This document shows, in pieces, positions 51,694 through 60,790 of a stretch of DNA of 64,000 bases. The DNA comes from Alphaproteobacteria bacterium (GTDB lineage: Bacteria; Pseudomonadota; Alphaproteobacteria; Caulobacterales; Parvularculaceae), in assembly GCA_016125425.1 (NCBI GenBank), contig WGLT01000012.1, forward strand, positions 62,001 through 126,000. Reading direction: 5' to 3'. The notes below the pieces were generated by a model that saw only the letters and a program-made list of their open reading frames with translations, did not search any database and was not told the origin of the DNA. Within the stretch, counting starts at the first letter, position 1. Each line of letters opens with the position of its first letter. Made by a program: the position numbers and the translations under genes.

Positions 51694-52254
51694 ATGCCTC
51701 TCGAACAAATCAGTCCGCCAGCGGAAGACGCTGTTTCGCTCGATGACATGAAGGCGCATCTGCGCGTCACCGATGCGAGCGAAGACGCGGTGATCGCGGC
51801 CTGCCTCGCCGCGGCGACGCGCGCCGTCGAACATCGCGGCGGCCTGGCGCTCGCGGCCCGCGGCTTCCGGCTGACGCTCGACGAGGCCCCGCGCAGCGTG
51901 CTCGTTCTGCCGAAAAGCCCGGTCTTTTCGCTCGACGCCGTCGAAGTCCTCGACCGCCAGGGCGCGGCGACGTCGGTCGACGCCGCGCTGTACGATTTCG
52001 ACTCCGGCGCGCCCGGACGGCTCGTCGCGCGCGGGCTCTGGCCTTTCTCGCTGCGCGGTCTCGGCGCGGTGCGCATCGACTTCACGGCGGGCTGGACGGC
52101 GGCGGCCGACATTCCCGAGGAGCTGACGCTCGCCGTCAAAATGCTCGCAGCGCACTTTTACGAGAACCGCGAAAGCGCGGGCGAGACCCAAATCTTTTCG
52201 ACCCCGCAGGCGGTCGACGCGCTGATCGCGCCCTGGCGGAGCGTCCGGCTATGA
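51694..52254 (+). CDS. GTA head-tail adaptor (g6-like)
   Basis: 186 residues. The gp6/gp15-like connector pattern is visible: DDMKAHLRVTDASEDAVIAA near the start and helices with YENRESAG and VDALIAPWRSVRL at the end. It is a ring protein that attaches below the portal. The gene overlaps g7 by four bases. Confidence 0.88.
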   Translation: MPLEQISPPAEDAVSLDDMKAHLRVTDASEDAVIAACLAAATRAVEHRGGLALAARGFRLTLDEAPRSVLVLPKSPVFSLDAVEVLDRQGAATSVDAALYDFDSGAPGRLVARGLWPFSLRGLGAVRIDFTAGWTAAADIPEELTLAVKMLAAHFYENRESAGETQIFSTPQAVDALIAPWRSVRL

Positions 52255-52568
52255 TCGGGCTTTTGCGCAAGCGAATCGACCTTCTCGCGCCCGCGACGGC
52301 GCCGGACGCGGCCGGCGGCCTCTCGGTCGACTGGGCGCCGTCCGAAACCGTCTGGGCCGGAGTCGAACGCCTGTCCTCCGTACGCGATCTTTCCGGCGGC
52401 GGCGACCGCCGCATGCGCCGTTTCGCGGCGACGATCCGCTTTCGGCCGGATTTGTCGCCCGGCGGGCGCGTGCGTTTCGACGGCGCCGACTATGTGATCG
52501 CCTCGATCGAAAGCGCCGACGCGAAAGAGCGCCGCCTCATTCTGGTTTGCGAGGAGATTCCGTCATGA
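52251..52568 (+). CDS. GTA head closure / stopper protein (g7-like)
   Basis: 105 residues. Small beta-barrel head-closure protein: RKRIDLLAPATAPD, then VWAGVERLSSVR and RVRFDGADYVIASIES. It overlaps its neighbours by four bases at each end. It forms the stopper ring of the head-tail junction. Confidence 0.85.
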   Translation: MIGLLRKRIDLLAPATAPDAAGGLSVDWAPSETVWAGVERLSSVRDLSGGGDRRMRRFAATIRFRPDLSPGGRVRFDGADYVIASIESADAKERRLILVCEEIPS

Positions 52569-52972
52569 GCGCTGTGTCCTGGTCGCTGCAAAAAGCGATG
52601 TTCGCGCAGCTTGCGGCGGACGCCGGCGTCAAGACCGAGCTTGGCGATCCGCCGCGCATCTACGACGCGCCGCCCTCGGACGCCGTCTATCCCTATGCGG
52701 TTCTCGGCGAGGGGCGGGCGAGCCCGCTCGACGGCGTCGACGGCGGCGTCGAGCATGAAGTCCGTATCGGGATCTTCTCCCGCTATCAGGGACGTCGAGA
52801 AGTCAAGCGCATTCTCGATGCGCTCTACGACGCCCTGCACGAAGCGAGTTTCGCGGTCGACGGCGCGCATCTCGTCTCGTCGCGGTTCGTTTTCGCCGAC
52901 GTGTTCGCCCGCGACGCGCAAGGCGGGTTTTCAGGCGTCGCGCGCTTTCGCGTCGTGACGCAGCTGATGTGA
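52565..52972 (+). CDS. GTA tail terminator (g8-like, DUF3168)
   Basis: 135 residues from ATG 52565. DUF3168 features: LQKAMFAQLAADAGVKT, AVYPYAVLGEG, HEVRIGIFSRYQGRREVKRI. The family forms the ring at the head-proximal end of the tail. The start overlaps the g7 stop by four bases. Confidence 0.88.
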   Translation: MSAVSWSLQKAMFAQLAADAGVKTELGDPPRIYDAPPSDAVYPYAVLGEGRASPLDGVDGGVEHEVRIGIFSRYQGRREVKRILDALYDALHEASFAVDGAHLVSSRFVFADVFARDAQGGFSGVARFRVVTQLM

Positions 52973-52997
52973 CGAATGAAGTAAGGAGCAACCATCC

Positions 52998-53417
52998 ATG
53001 ACAGCTCAACGCGGCAAGGATCTCTTGCTGAAAATCGGCGACGGCGGCGCGCCGGAATCCTTCGCGACCGTCGCCGGCCTCAGGACCCGGACATTGTCCC
53101 TCAACGCCCAGCCGGTCGATGTGACGCATTCGGATTCGGCGGGCGGCTGGCGCGAATTGCTGGCGGGCGCGGGCGTGCGCCAGGCCTCGGTTTCAGGCGC
53201 CGGCGTCTTCCTCAACGACGCGGCGGCCGAGGCGGCGCGCGCGGCCTTTTTCGACGGCGCGATCCGCAACTGGCAGATCGTCGTTCCCGGCTTCGGGATG
53301 ATAAGCGGCGCCTTTCTCATCGCCAATCTCGATTACGCCGGCGACCACGCGGGCGAGGCGACCTTTTCGCTGTCGCTCGATTCGGCGGGCGCGCTTTCCT
53401 TCACGGCCGCGCCATGA
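52998..53417 (+). CDS. GTA major tail tube protein (g9-like)
   Basis: 139 residues. TP901-1-like major tail protein: QRGKDLLLKIGDGGAPE, RTRTLSLNAQPVDVTHSDSA and VSGAGVFLNDAAAEAAR. An AAGGAG site precedes the start. It polymerises into the tail tube. It overlaps g10 by four bases. Confidence 0.92.
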   Translation: MTAQRGKDLLLKIGDGGAPESFATVAGLRTRTLSLNAQPVDVTHSDSAGGWRELLAGAGVRQASVSGAGVFLNDAAAEAARAAFFDGAIRNWQIVVPGFGMISGAFLIANLDYAGDHAGEATFSLSLDSAGALSFTAAP

Positions 53418-53767
53418 CCCGTCCCGGCGAATCGCAAATCGTGATCGACGGCGAGGCGAAGACGCTGCGCCTGACGCTCGGCGCGCTCGCCGAAATCGAG
53501 GAGACGCTCGGCGGCGGCGACTTCGAGGCGCTGAAAGCGCGCCTGGCCAATCCGAATGTCCGCGACATCCTCGCCCTGTTGCACGCGCTGCTCGCAGGCG
53601 GCGGCGCCGCCGTGCCGATGGAGACGCTGAAGCGCGCGGCGATCGACTTTCCCGCCGCCGCCAATGCGATCGCCGAGACCTTTCGCAGCCTCTGCGCGGA
53701 AGGCGGCGGCGAGGCGGGGGCGCCGGGAAAGCCGCCAGGCGCCTGCCCTGGCGCCGATGGTTCGTAA
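53414..53767 (+). CDS. GTA gp10-like protein (probable tail chaperone)
   Basis: 117 residues. Begins RPGESQIVIDGEAKTLRLTLG with ALAEIEETLGGGDFEALKAR, the GTA-gp10 family features. It is believed to act in tail assembly with the following small protein, in the position of phage tail chaperones. The C-terminal 25 residues are Gly/Pro-rich. Confidence 0.88.
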   Translation: MTRPGESQIVIDGEAKTLRLTLGALAEIEETLGGGDFEALKARLANPNVRDILALLHALLAGGGAAVPMETLKRAAIDFPAAANAIAETFRSLCAEGGGEAGAPGKPPGACPGADGS

Positions 53768-53781
53768 GCGGAGTGACCGCC

Positions 53782-53934
53782 ATGCGGCTTTCCCCGGCCG
53801 ATTTCTGGAATCTGACCGTCGCCGAATGGCGATGGCTGGCGCAGCCTGAAGGCGATGCGATGACGCGCGCGGAGTTCGAACGGCTCGCAGCGCTCTATCC
53901 GGACGCGGGCGTCGAAAGCGCCCCCGGAAACTGA
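53782..53934 (+). CDS. Small GTA tail-assembly protein (g10.1-like)
   Basis: 50 residues, translated by hand: ATG 53782 to TGA 53934, with GGAG eight bases before the start. The motif SPADFWNLTVAEWRWL matches the RcGTA g10.1 family (TIGR02216), which carries a P-x-x-F-W-x-L-T pattern. It occupies the expected place between g10 and the tape measure. Length is short but usual for this family. Confidence 0.85.
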   Translation: MRLSPADFWNLTVAEWRWLAQPEGDAMTRAEFERLAALYPDAGVESAPGN

Positions 53935-53952
53935 GATGAAGGACAAACGCCA

Positions 53953-54498
53953 ATGACCGATACTGTCTCCGTCACTCTCGACGCGTCGGGTCTGTCCGAC
54001 GGGTTCGGCCAGGCGGGCGCCGAGATCGCGCGCATCGCGCAGAATCAGATCGCGCCCGCCGCCTCGCTGATCGAGCGCGCCTTCTCCGGCGTCGCGCAGT
54101 CCATCGAGCGCGATCTCGCGCGCGCGGCGCTGCACGGCTCGCTCTCCTTGAAATCGCTGGCGAACTCGATCGTGAACGATTTGAAGCGCGTCGCGGTCAA
54201 CACGCTCGTGCGCAATCCGATCGAGACGTTTTTGACGAACGCGCTGACGGCGCCCTTTTCCGGCGGGCGCGCCGCCGGCGGCTTTGTCGCGCCGGGCGCG
54301 TCCTTTCTTGTCGGCGAGCGCGGGCCCGAGCTGTTCACGCCCTCCGCATCGGGACGGATCGGCGCGGCGCAGAGCGCGCCGGTCACCGTCAACATCACGC
54401 TGCCCGGCGTCACGGACGCCCAAAGCTTTCGTCAGTCCGAAACGCAGATCGCCGCGAGCCTGGCGCGCGCCATTGCGAGAGGACAGAGGAATCTATGA
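53953..54498 (+). CDS. GTA tape measure protein (g11-like)
   Basis: 181 residues, very short for a tape measure but normal for GTAs, whose tails are short. An N-terminal helical part (RIAQNQIAPAASLIERAF) is followed by the family end RAAGGFVAPGASFLVGERGPELF. Tape measures set tail length, so a short tail is expected. It overlaps g12 by four bases. Confidence 0.9.
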   Translation: MTDTVSVTLDASGLSDGFGQAGAEIARIAQNQIAPAASLIERAFSGVAQSIERDLARAALHGSLSLKSLANSIVNDLKRVAVNTLVRNPIETFLTNALTAPFSGGRAAGGFVAPGASFLVGERGPELFTPSASGRIGAAQSAPVTVNITLPGVTDAQSFRQSETQIAASLARAIARGQRNL

Positions 54499-55118
54499 CC
54501 AATTTCCACGAAGTGCTGTTTCCCGTCGATATCGCGTTCAATTCCGAAGGCGGGCCGGCGCGCAAGACCGAGATCGTGACGCTGGTTTCCGGGCGCGAGG
54601 AGCGGAACTCGCCCTGGGCGGGCTCGCGGCGCAGCTATAACGCCGGCTACGGCGTCAAGTCGCTCGCCGATATCGAGGCGGTCATCGCCTTTTTCGAAGC
54701 GCGCAAGGGGCGGCTTTACGGTTTCCGCTTCCGCGATCCCTTCGATTTCAAGTCCTGTCCGCTGGCGGCGGACCCGGCCGCGGGCGACCAGCAGATCGGA
54801 ACCGGCGACGGCGCGACCCGAAGCTTCCAGCTGACAAAAACCTATGCGAGCGGCGGGGCGGTCTCGATACGGACGATCACGAAACCAGTCGCCGGCAGCG
54901 TGCTCGCCGCCGTCGACGGCGCGGCGGCGGCGTTCACGGTCGACGAAACAAGCGGGATCGTCGTCTTCGACGCGCCGCCCCCCGCCGGCGCCGTCGTCAC
55001 GGCGGGCTTTCTGTTCGACACGCCGGCGCGTTTCGACACCGATCAATTGCGGATCAATCTGGCGGCGTTCAGGGCGGGCGACATTCCGTCGATCCCGCTG
55101 ATCGAGCTGCTGGCGTGA
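54495..55118 (+). CDS. GTA distal tail protein (g12-like, DUF2460)
   Basis: 207 residues. DUF2460 features: FHEVLFPVDIAFNSEGGP, ERNSPWAGSRRSYNAGYGVK and FFEARKGRLYGFRFRDPFDF. It forms the ring at the distal tail end. A 96-base gap separates it from g13, the first real gap since g9. Confidence 0.93.
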   Translation: MTNFHEVLFPVDIAFNSEGGPARKTEIVTLVSGREERNSPWAGSRRSYNAGYGVKSLADIEAVIAFFEARKGRLYGFRFRDPFDFKSCPLAADPAAGDQQIGTGDGATRSFQLTKTYASGGAVSIRTITKPVAGSVLAAVDGAAAAFTVDETSGIVVFDAPPPAGAVVTAGFLFDTPARFDTDQLRINLAAFRAGDIPSIPLIELLA

Positions 55119-55217
55119 ACGGAAAATGAACAGGGAGCATCGATCAGTGAAGAGGCGGATCAGTCAGCAAACGCGGCCCGGCTTTCCCGGGCCGGCGAAG
55201 CGGGAAGGGGGCGTGTG

Positions 55218-56093
55218 ATGCGCGCGCTTTCTCCCGAGTTTCAATCCCATCTCGACACCGGCGCGACGACGCTTTGCACATGCTGGCGCATCGCCCGGCG
55301 CGACGGCGCGGCGTTCCGTTTCACCGACCATGACCGCGCGCTTGTCGTCGGCGGAGAAATCTACGAGCCCGATACGGCGGGCGACGGCGCGGCGCTGCAA
55401 TCGAGCGCCGATCTTTCGGTCGACAATTCGCAGGTTCAGGGCGCGCTCTCCTCCGAGCGCCTCTCGGCCGCCGAACTCGCCTCCGGGCGCTTTGACGGCG
55501 CGGCGGTCGAGATCTGGCGCGTCAATTGGGCCGCGCCCGAACAGCGCGTGCTGCTCAAGCGCGGCGTCATCGGCGAAGTCAGACGCGACGGCGCGGCGTT
55601 TACGGCGGAAATCCGCGGCCTTTCCGCCGCCCTCGACGAAACGGCGGGGCGCGTCTACGGGCGGCTCTGCGACGCGGCGGTCGGCGACGCGCGCTGCGGC
55701 GTCGATCTCGACGATCCCGCCTTCAAGGGCGCGGGCGCGATCATCGAGGCGCTCGACGAGCAGCGCTTCGCCGTCTCCGGCCTCGACGCCTTCGCCGACG
55801 ACTGGTTCGTCCACGGACGGCTCGACTGGACGAGCGGCGCGAATGCGGGCGCCTCCGGCCATGTGAAGGCGCAGGGCAAGGGCGCCCTGTCGCTCTGGCT
55901 GCCGCCGGGCTTTCCGCCCGCCCCCGGCGACGCTTTTGAAGTGCGCGCCGGCTGCGACAAGCGCTTCGAGACCTGCCGGGAGAAGTTTTCGAACGGAGTC
56001 AATTTCCGCGGCTTCCACCTGATGCCCGGCAACGACTTCGTCCTGTCCTATCCGCTGCATTCGGAGAAAAACGACGGAGGGAAACTGTCGTGA
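55218..56093 (+). CDS. GTA baseplate hub protein (g13-like, DUF2163)
   Basis: 291 residues from ATG 55218, with AAGGGGG six bases upstream; a GTG at 55215 is also in frame. DUF2163 features: LDTGATTLCTCWRIARRDG, FTDHDRALVVGGEIYEP, and the Cys-containing CDKRFETCREKFSNGVNFRG. It joins tail tube and tip. Overlaps g14 by four bases. Confidence 0.93.
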   Translation: MRALSPEFQSHLDTGATTLCTCWRIARRDGAAFRFTDHDRALVVGGEIYEPDTAGDGAALQSSADLSVDNSQVQGALSSERLSAAELASGRFDGAAVEIWRVNWAAPEQRVLLKRGVIGEVRRDGAAFTAEIRGLSAALDETAGRVYGRLCDAAVGDARCGVDLDDPAFKGAGAIIEALDEQRFAVSGLDAFADDWFVHGRLDWTSGANAGASGHVKAQGKGALSLWLPPGFPPAPGDAFEVRAGCDKRFETCREKFSNGVNFRGFHLMPGNDFVLSYPLHSEKNDGGKLS

Positions 56094-56596
56094 CCGTTCT
56101 GTTGGAACTGAAGTCGCGCGCGGACGCGCCTTCGGCCCCCGGAGCCGGCTCCCCCGCAAGAGTCGTCACGCCCGCCCTGATCGTGGAGACCGCGCGCTCC
56201 TGGCTCGGCACGCCCTATCGCCACCAGGCGAGCGCAAAAGGTCAGGGAACGGATTGTCTCGGCCTCATTCGCGGCGTCTGGCGCGAGCTTTACGGCGAGG
56301 AGCCGGAGGCTCCGCCGCCCTACGGCCCCGACTGGAACGAGCGCGCGCAGCCGCGCGGCGAGCCGCTGCTCGAGGCCGCGCGCCGGCATATGCGCCCGCG
56401 CAGCGGCGCGCCCCGGCCGGGCGATGTTCTCATCTTCCGCATCGTCCGGAGCGGGCCCGCCAAGCATTGCGGCGTCCTGACCGGCGAAGCCGCCTTCATC
56501 CACGCCTATGCCGGCCGCGCGGTCGTCGAAAGCTGGCTCTGCCGCTGGTGGACGGACCGGCTCGCCGGCGTTTTCATTTTTCCGGGAGCGGAATAA
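56090..56596 (+). CDS. GTA NlpC/P60 peptidase (g14-like)
   Basis: 168 residues. The catalytic Cys lies in GTDCLGLIRGVW, with His residues in AKHCGVL and FIHAYAG. It is a cell-wall-active tail peptidase, expected to help DNA enter recipients. About 20 residues before the fold form a Pro/Ala linker. It shares one base with the g15 start. Confidence 0.93.
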   Translation: MTVLLELKSRADAPSAPGAGSPARVVTPALIVETARSWLGTPYRHQASAKGQGTDCLGLIRGVWRELYGEEPEAPPPYGPDWNERAQPRGEPLLEAARRHMRPRSGAPRPGDVLIFRIVRSGPAKHCGVLTGEAAFIHAYAGRAVVESWLCRWWTDRLAGVFIFPGAE

Positions 56597-59500
56597 TGGC
56601 CCAGCTTGTTCTCACCGCCGCGTCTGCGGTCGGCTCGACGCTCGGGCGCGTCGGCGTCGGCGCGATTCTGGCCCGTACGGTCGCCGGAACCGCGGCGGCC
56701 TATGCGGCCGGCGTCGCCGAACGGCTCATTTTCGGGCCGCAGCATCGCAAGGTCACGGGGCCGCGCCTCGACGCGCTCGCCGTGCAGGCTTCGACCGAGG
56801 GGGCGGGCGTGGCGCGGGTTTATGGCCGCGCGCGTCTCGCCGGCCAGGTGATCTGGGCGGCGAATTTCAGGGAGACGGTCTCCGAGACGACCGAGAGCGC
56901 GGGCAAAGGCTCCCGGCTTTCCCCGAAAACAACGGTTACGGAATATCTTTACTCCGTCTCTTTCGCGGTCGGGCTCTGCGAGGGCGTCATCGACCGCGTG
57001 GCGCGCGTATGGGCGGACGGCAAGCCGTTCGATATGTCGTCGGCGACCTGCCGCGTCTATCGCGGCGACGAAACGCAAATGCCGGACGCGGCGATCGAGG
57101 CGGTTGAGGGGGCGGGGGGCGCGCCCGCCTTCCGCGGTCTCGCCTATGTCGTGTTCGAAGACCTGCCGCTCAAGGATTTCGGCAATCGCATTCCCCAGTT
57201 CTCCTTCGAGGTTGAAAAGGGCCTCAGACAGGAGGACCCGGCCGCGCTCGAGAACGCCGTCGCGGCGGTCTGCATGATCCCGGGTTCGGGCGAGTTCGCG
57301 CTCGGAACGACGGCGGCGACGCGCGACGCCGGCGAGGGCGTTACGGTTTCGGAGAACGTCCACAATAATGACGGCGTCACCGATTTCGTCGCCTCGCTCG
57401 ACGCGCTCGAATCCGCATTGCCGAACGTCTCGTCCGTGTCGCTCGCGGTTTCGTGGTTCGGCTCGGATTTGCGCGCCGGCGCCTGCGCGATCAGGCCCGG
57501 CGTCGAAACGGCGGCGAAAACCACCGCGCCCTATGACTGGAGAGTCGGACCGACGACGCGCGCGCTCGCCCATGTCGTTTCGCTGCATGAGGGCGCGCCC
57601 GCCTATGGCGGCACGCCCTGCGACCGGTCGGTGAGAGAGGCGATCGCGGCGCTGAAGGCCAGGGGGCTCGAAGTGATGTTCCATCCCTTCATCCTCATGG
57701 ATATTCCGTCCGGGAACGGACTGCCCGATCCCTATGGCGGAGCCGAGCAGGGCGCCTATCCGTGGCGGGGCCGGATCACGGTCGGCGCGAACGACAAGAC
57801 GGCGGCGGCGGCGGACGACATTGCGGCCTTTTTCGGAAGCGCCGCGCCCGGGGACTTCTCCGTCGTCGGCGGCGAGATCGCCTATGCCGGTCCGGATGAA
57901 TGGTCGTTCCGCCGCATGATCCTGCATTACGCGCATCTGTGCGCGCAGGCGGGCGGCGTCGACCGCTTTCTCATCGGTTCGGAATTGCGCGGGATTACGA
58001 CCGCGCGTTCGGACGCCTCGACCTATCCGGCCGCGGCCGCGCTCGCCGCGCTTGCGAGCGACGTGAAAACCATTCTGCCGGGCGCGAAGATCTCCTACGG
58101 CGCCGACTGGTCGGAATATTTCGGCCATCAGCCGGGCGACGGGTCGGGCGACGTCTATTTTCATCTCGACGAATTCTGGGCGGACCCGGCCGTCGATTTC
58201 GTCGGCGTCGACAATTACGCGCCGCTCGCCGACTGGCGCGACGGCTTCGCCCATCTCGACGCCGAGGCCGGTTACGCCGGGCCCCATGAGCGCGCCTATC
58301 TTCAGGCGAATATCGAAGGCGGCGAGGATTACGACTGGTATTACGCATCCGGCGCCGACCGCGACGCGCAGACGCGCTCGCCGATCACGGACGGCGCCTA
58401 TGGCGAGCCCTGGATCTATCGCGCCAAGGATTTCCGCAATTGGTGGGCGCGCGCGCATTACAACCGCCCGGGCGGCGCGCGCGCCGCCGCGCCGACGGCG
58501 TGGGTTCCGGAAAGCAAGCCGATCGTTTTCGCCGAAACCGGATGCGCGGCGATCGACAAGGGCGCCAATGCGCCGAACCGCTTTCTCGATCCGAAGAGTT
58601 CGGAGAGCGCCGCGCCGCCTTATTCGTCCGGCGCGCGCGACGATCTCGCCCAGCGCCGCGCGCTTGAGGCCGTTCACGCCTATTGGCGCGATCCGGCGAA
58701 CAATCCGGTTTCCTCCGTCTACGGCGGACCGATGATCGACGCCGAACGCATTCATGTCTGGTGCTGGGACGCCCGGCCGTTTCCCTTCTTTCCGGCGCTG
58801 TCCGATGTCTGGGGCGACGCCGGAAACTGGGAGCGCGGGCACTGGCTCAACGGCCGGGCGGGGCGCGCGCCGCTCGATCTTCTCGTGGCCGCGCTCGCCG
58901 GCGCGGCGGGCGCGGTCGAGACGACGGGGCTCAAGGCGATGCTGACGGGCTATCTGATCGACCGGCCGATGAGCCCGCGCGAGGCGATCGATCCGCTCGC
59001 GAGCATTTTCCAGTTCGACATGGTTGAAACCGGCGAGGGGTTGCGATTCCAGACCCGCGACGGCGCGCCGGCGCTGACGCTCGGCGCAGGCGATCTCGTC
59101 GCGCGCGAGACTGGCGCGATCTCGGTCTCGCTCGCCGACAGCGCCGACCTTCCGGCCGCGTTCCGTCTCGGCTTTGTCGACGAGCAGTCCGACTACGCGC
59201 CGGCGGTCGCCGAAGCGCGCGATCCCGGCGCCTTCGTCCTGCGCGAGGCCAGCGTCGAGGCGCCGCTCGTCCTGACCGAGGCCGAAGCGGCCGCGCGCGC
59301 CCGGTCGATCCTCGCGGACGCGCATCTGATGCGCGAGACGGCGACCTTCTCCCTGCCGCCGTCGCGGCTCGCCGCCGAACCGGGCGATGTGCTTTATGTC
59401 GATGCGGACGGCGCGCCGCGGCGCTGGCGCGTGACGCAGATCGTCGACGGGGCCGAGCGCAAGGTCGAAGCCGCGCGCGTCTCGCCCTCCGTCTATGAAG

Positions 59501-60507
59501 CCCCGCTCGGGGCGAGCGCCTTCAAGCCGCCGGCGCTGGTCGCCCGCTACGGCGCGCCGCTCTTCGCTGCGCTCGACGCGCCGCTGATCGGCGAGATGAC
59601 CGACGGCGCGGCGCTGTTCGCCGCCTTCGCCGATCCCTGGCCGGGCGCGGTGTCTTTATATAGACCGGGCGCTTCGGGGCCGGTCCTCGCCGCGAGCGCG
59701 CGTGGGCGCGCCGTGATCGGCCGGCTCGACGGCGCGCTCGCGCCCGGCGTTTCGGGGCGCTGGCTCGGCCAGTCGCTGCGCGTGAAACTGAATTTCGGCG
59801 GGCTCGCCTCGGCGAGCGAGGCGGAGGTTCTGGCCGGCGCCAACGCGCTTCTCGTGATGACCGCGGCGGGGCCGGAGCTGGCGCAGTTCCGCGACGCGGC
59901 GCTGGGGACGGACGGCGTGTGGACGCTTTCGCCGCTGCTGCGCGGCCAGGCGGGGACGGAGGACCGGGCCGCGCTCGGCGCGGCGGCCGGCGCGGCGTGC
60001 GTTCTGGTCAACGCCGCGCTGGTCGAGGCGCCCTATCCCGCCGATCTGCGCGGGACGGCGCTCGACTGGCAGGCGGGCCCGTCTGCGGATTACCCCGATA
60101 CGGCGAGTTTCGCGCATCAGACGCTGACGATGACGGCGCGCTCGGCGCTGCCGCTTTCGCCCGTGCGCCTCGGCGTCCGGGCCGAAGCGGGCGGGCTGCG
60201 CCTTTTCTGGATCCGGCGCACGCGCAAGGGCGGCGACAACTGGGAAAGCGAAGTCCCGCTCGGCGAAGCGCAGGAGCGCTATCGCGTGCGCGTTTATGAC
60301 GGCGCGACTCTTTTACGGAGCATCGATGTCGCCCCGCCCTTCGAGGGCGATCCCTATGGCCGGCCGAATGTTCTTTATACGAATGAAGATATCGCGGCTG
60401 ATTTCGGCGCGGGCGGTCTCGCCGGCGCGTCCGACCCCGCCTTCGAGGTGGCGCAGATTTCCGATCTTGTCGGGCCGGGCCTCGCCGCGCGGAGCGCGCT
60501 GGCGTGA
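56596..60507 (+). CDS. GTA tail tip protein, megatron (g15-like)
   Basis: 1303 residues from ATG 56596, overlapping the g14 stop by one base. It contains the GTA TIM-barrel-like domain (about residues 330-780) with MFHPFILMDIPSGNGLPDPYGG, DVYFHLDEFWADPAVDF and KPIVFAETGCAAIDKGANAP, followed by phage-tail-like domains and beta-rich modules to the end. It forms the receptor-binding tip. It is the last cluster gene. Confidence 0.94.
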   Translation: MAQLVLTAASAVGSTLGRVGVGAILARTVAGTAAAYAAGVAERLIFGPQHRKVTGPRLDALAVQASTEGAGVARVYGRARLAGQVIWAANFRETVSETTESAGKGSRLSPKTTVTEYLYSVSFAVGLCEGVIDRVARVWADGKPFDMSSATCRVYRGDETQMPDAAIEAVEGAGGAPAFRGLAYVVFEDLPLKDFGNRIPQFSFEVEKGLRQEDPAALENAVAAVCMIPGSGEFALGTTAATRDAGEGVTVSENVHNNDGVTDFVASLDALESALPNVSSVSLAVSWFGSDLRAGACAIRPGVETAAKTTAPYDWRVGPTTRALAHVVSLHEGAPAYGGTPCDRSVREAIAALKARGLEVMFHPFILMDIPSGNGLPDPYGGAEQGAYPWRGRITVGANDKTAAAADDIAAFFGSAAPGDFSVVGGEIAYAGPDEWSFRRMILHYAHLCAQAGGVDRFLIGSELRGITTARSDASTYPAAAALAALASDVKTILPGAKISYGADWSEYFGHQPGDGSGDVYFHLDEFWADPAVDFVGVDNYAPLADWRDGFAHLDAEAGYAGPHERAYLQANIEGGEDYDWYYASGADRDAQTRSPITDGAYGEPWIYRAKDFRNWWARAHYNRPGGARAAAPTAWVPESKPIVFAETGCAAIDKGANAPNRFLDPKSSESAAPPYSSGARDDLAQRRALEAVHAYWRDPANNPVSSVYGGPMIDAERIHVWCWDARPFPFFPALSDVWGDAGNWERGHWLNGRAGRAPLDLLVAALAGAAGAVETTGLKAMLTGYLIDRPMSPREAIDPLASIFQFDMVETGEGLRFQTRDGAPALTLGAGDLVARETGAISVSLADSADLPAAFRLGFVDEQSDYAPAVAEARDPGAFVLREASVEAPLVLTEAEAAARARSILADAHLMRETATFSLPPSRLAAEPGDVLYVDADGAPRRWRVTQIVDGAERKVEAARVSPSVYEAPLGASAFKPPALVARYGAPLFAALDAPLIGEMTDGAALFAAFADPWPGAVSLYRPGASGPVLAASARGRAVIGRLDGALAPGVSGRWLGQSLRVKLNFGGLASASEAEVLAGANALLVMTAAGPELAQFRDAALGTDGVWTLSPLLRGQAGTEDRAALGAAAGAACVLVNAALVEAPYPADLRGTALDWQAGPSADYPDTASFAHQTLTMTARSALPLSPVRLGVRAEAGGLRLFWIRRTRKGGDNWESEVPLGEAQERYRVRVYDGATLLRSIDVAPPFEGDPYGRPNVLYTNEDIAADFGAGGLAGASDPAFEVAQISDLVGPGLAARSALA

Positions 60508-60538
60508 GCGGCTTCAATGAAACGTATACAGATTAAAA

Positions 60539-60553
60539 ACGCCGCTGCGGCGT
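60539..60553 (+). terminator. Weak hairpin after the GTA cluster
   Basis: ACGCC and GGCGT flank a GCTGC loop, preceded by AAAA and followed by CTTGCC. It starts 32 bases after the g15 stop. The stem is short and there is no true T-tract, so it is a weak candidate for the end of the GTA transcript. The remaining 230 bases before otsA hold no clear feature. Confidence 0.3.
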
Positions 60554-60790
60554 CTTGCCCGCCGGCCGCGCCCGAACCTTGCCTTTTCGCGCCGCATCGC
60601 CTATGTCGAATCGAGGCGGGCGGCGGGCGTTCAGGGCCGCCCCCCGCCGGCGCTGCTCGCGCCGAAAGGCGCAGGCATTTGCCTCAATTCAAAGAGAGCG
60701 CCGGGGAGGAAGCGGAAAATTCGCATCGCGGCGCGGCGTTTTTTCGCGCCGCGCGCAGTTATGGATTCGTCTGGAGCGAAGGAGAGACCC

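Noticed and set aside
56506-59325. Reverse-strand open frame of more than 900 codons inside the megatron gene
   Set aside because: It mirrors the high-GC codon bias of the plus-strand gene, is Arg-rich, has no family likeness, and the plus-strand protein is clearly GTA g15.
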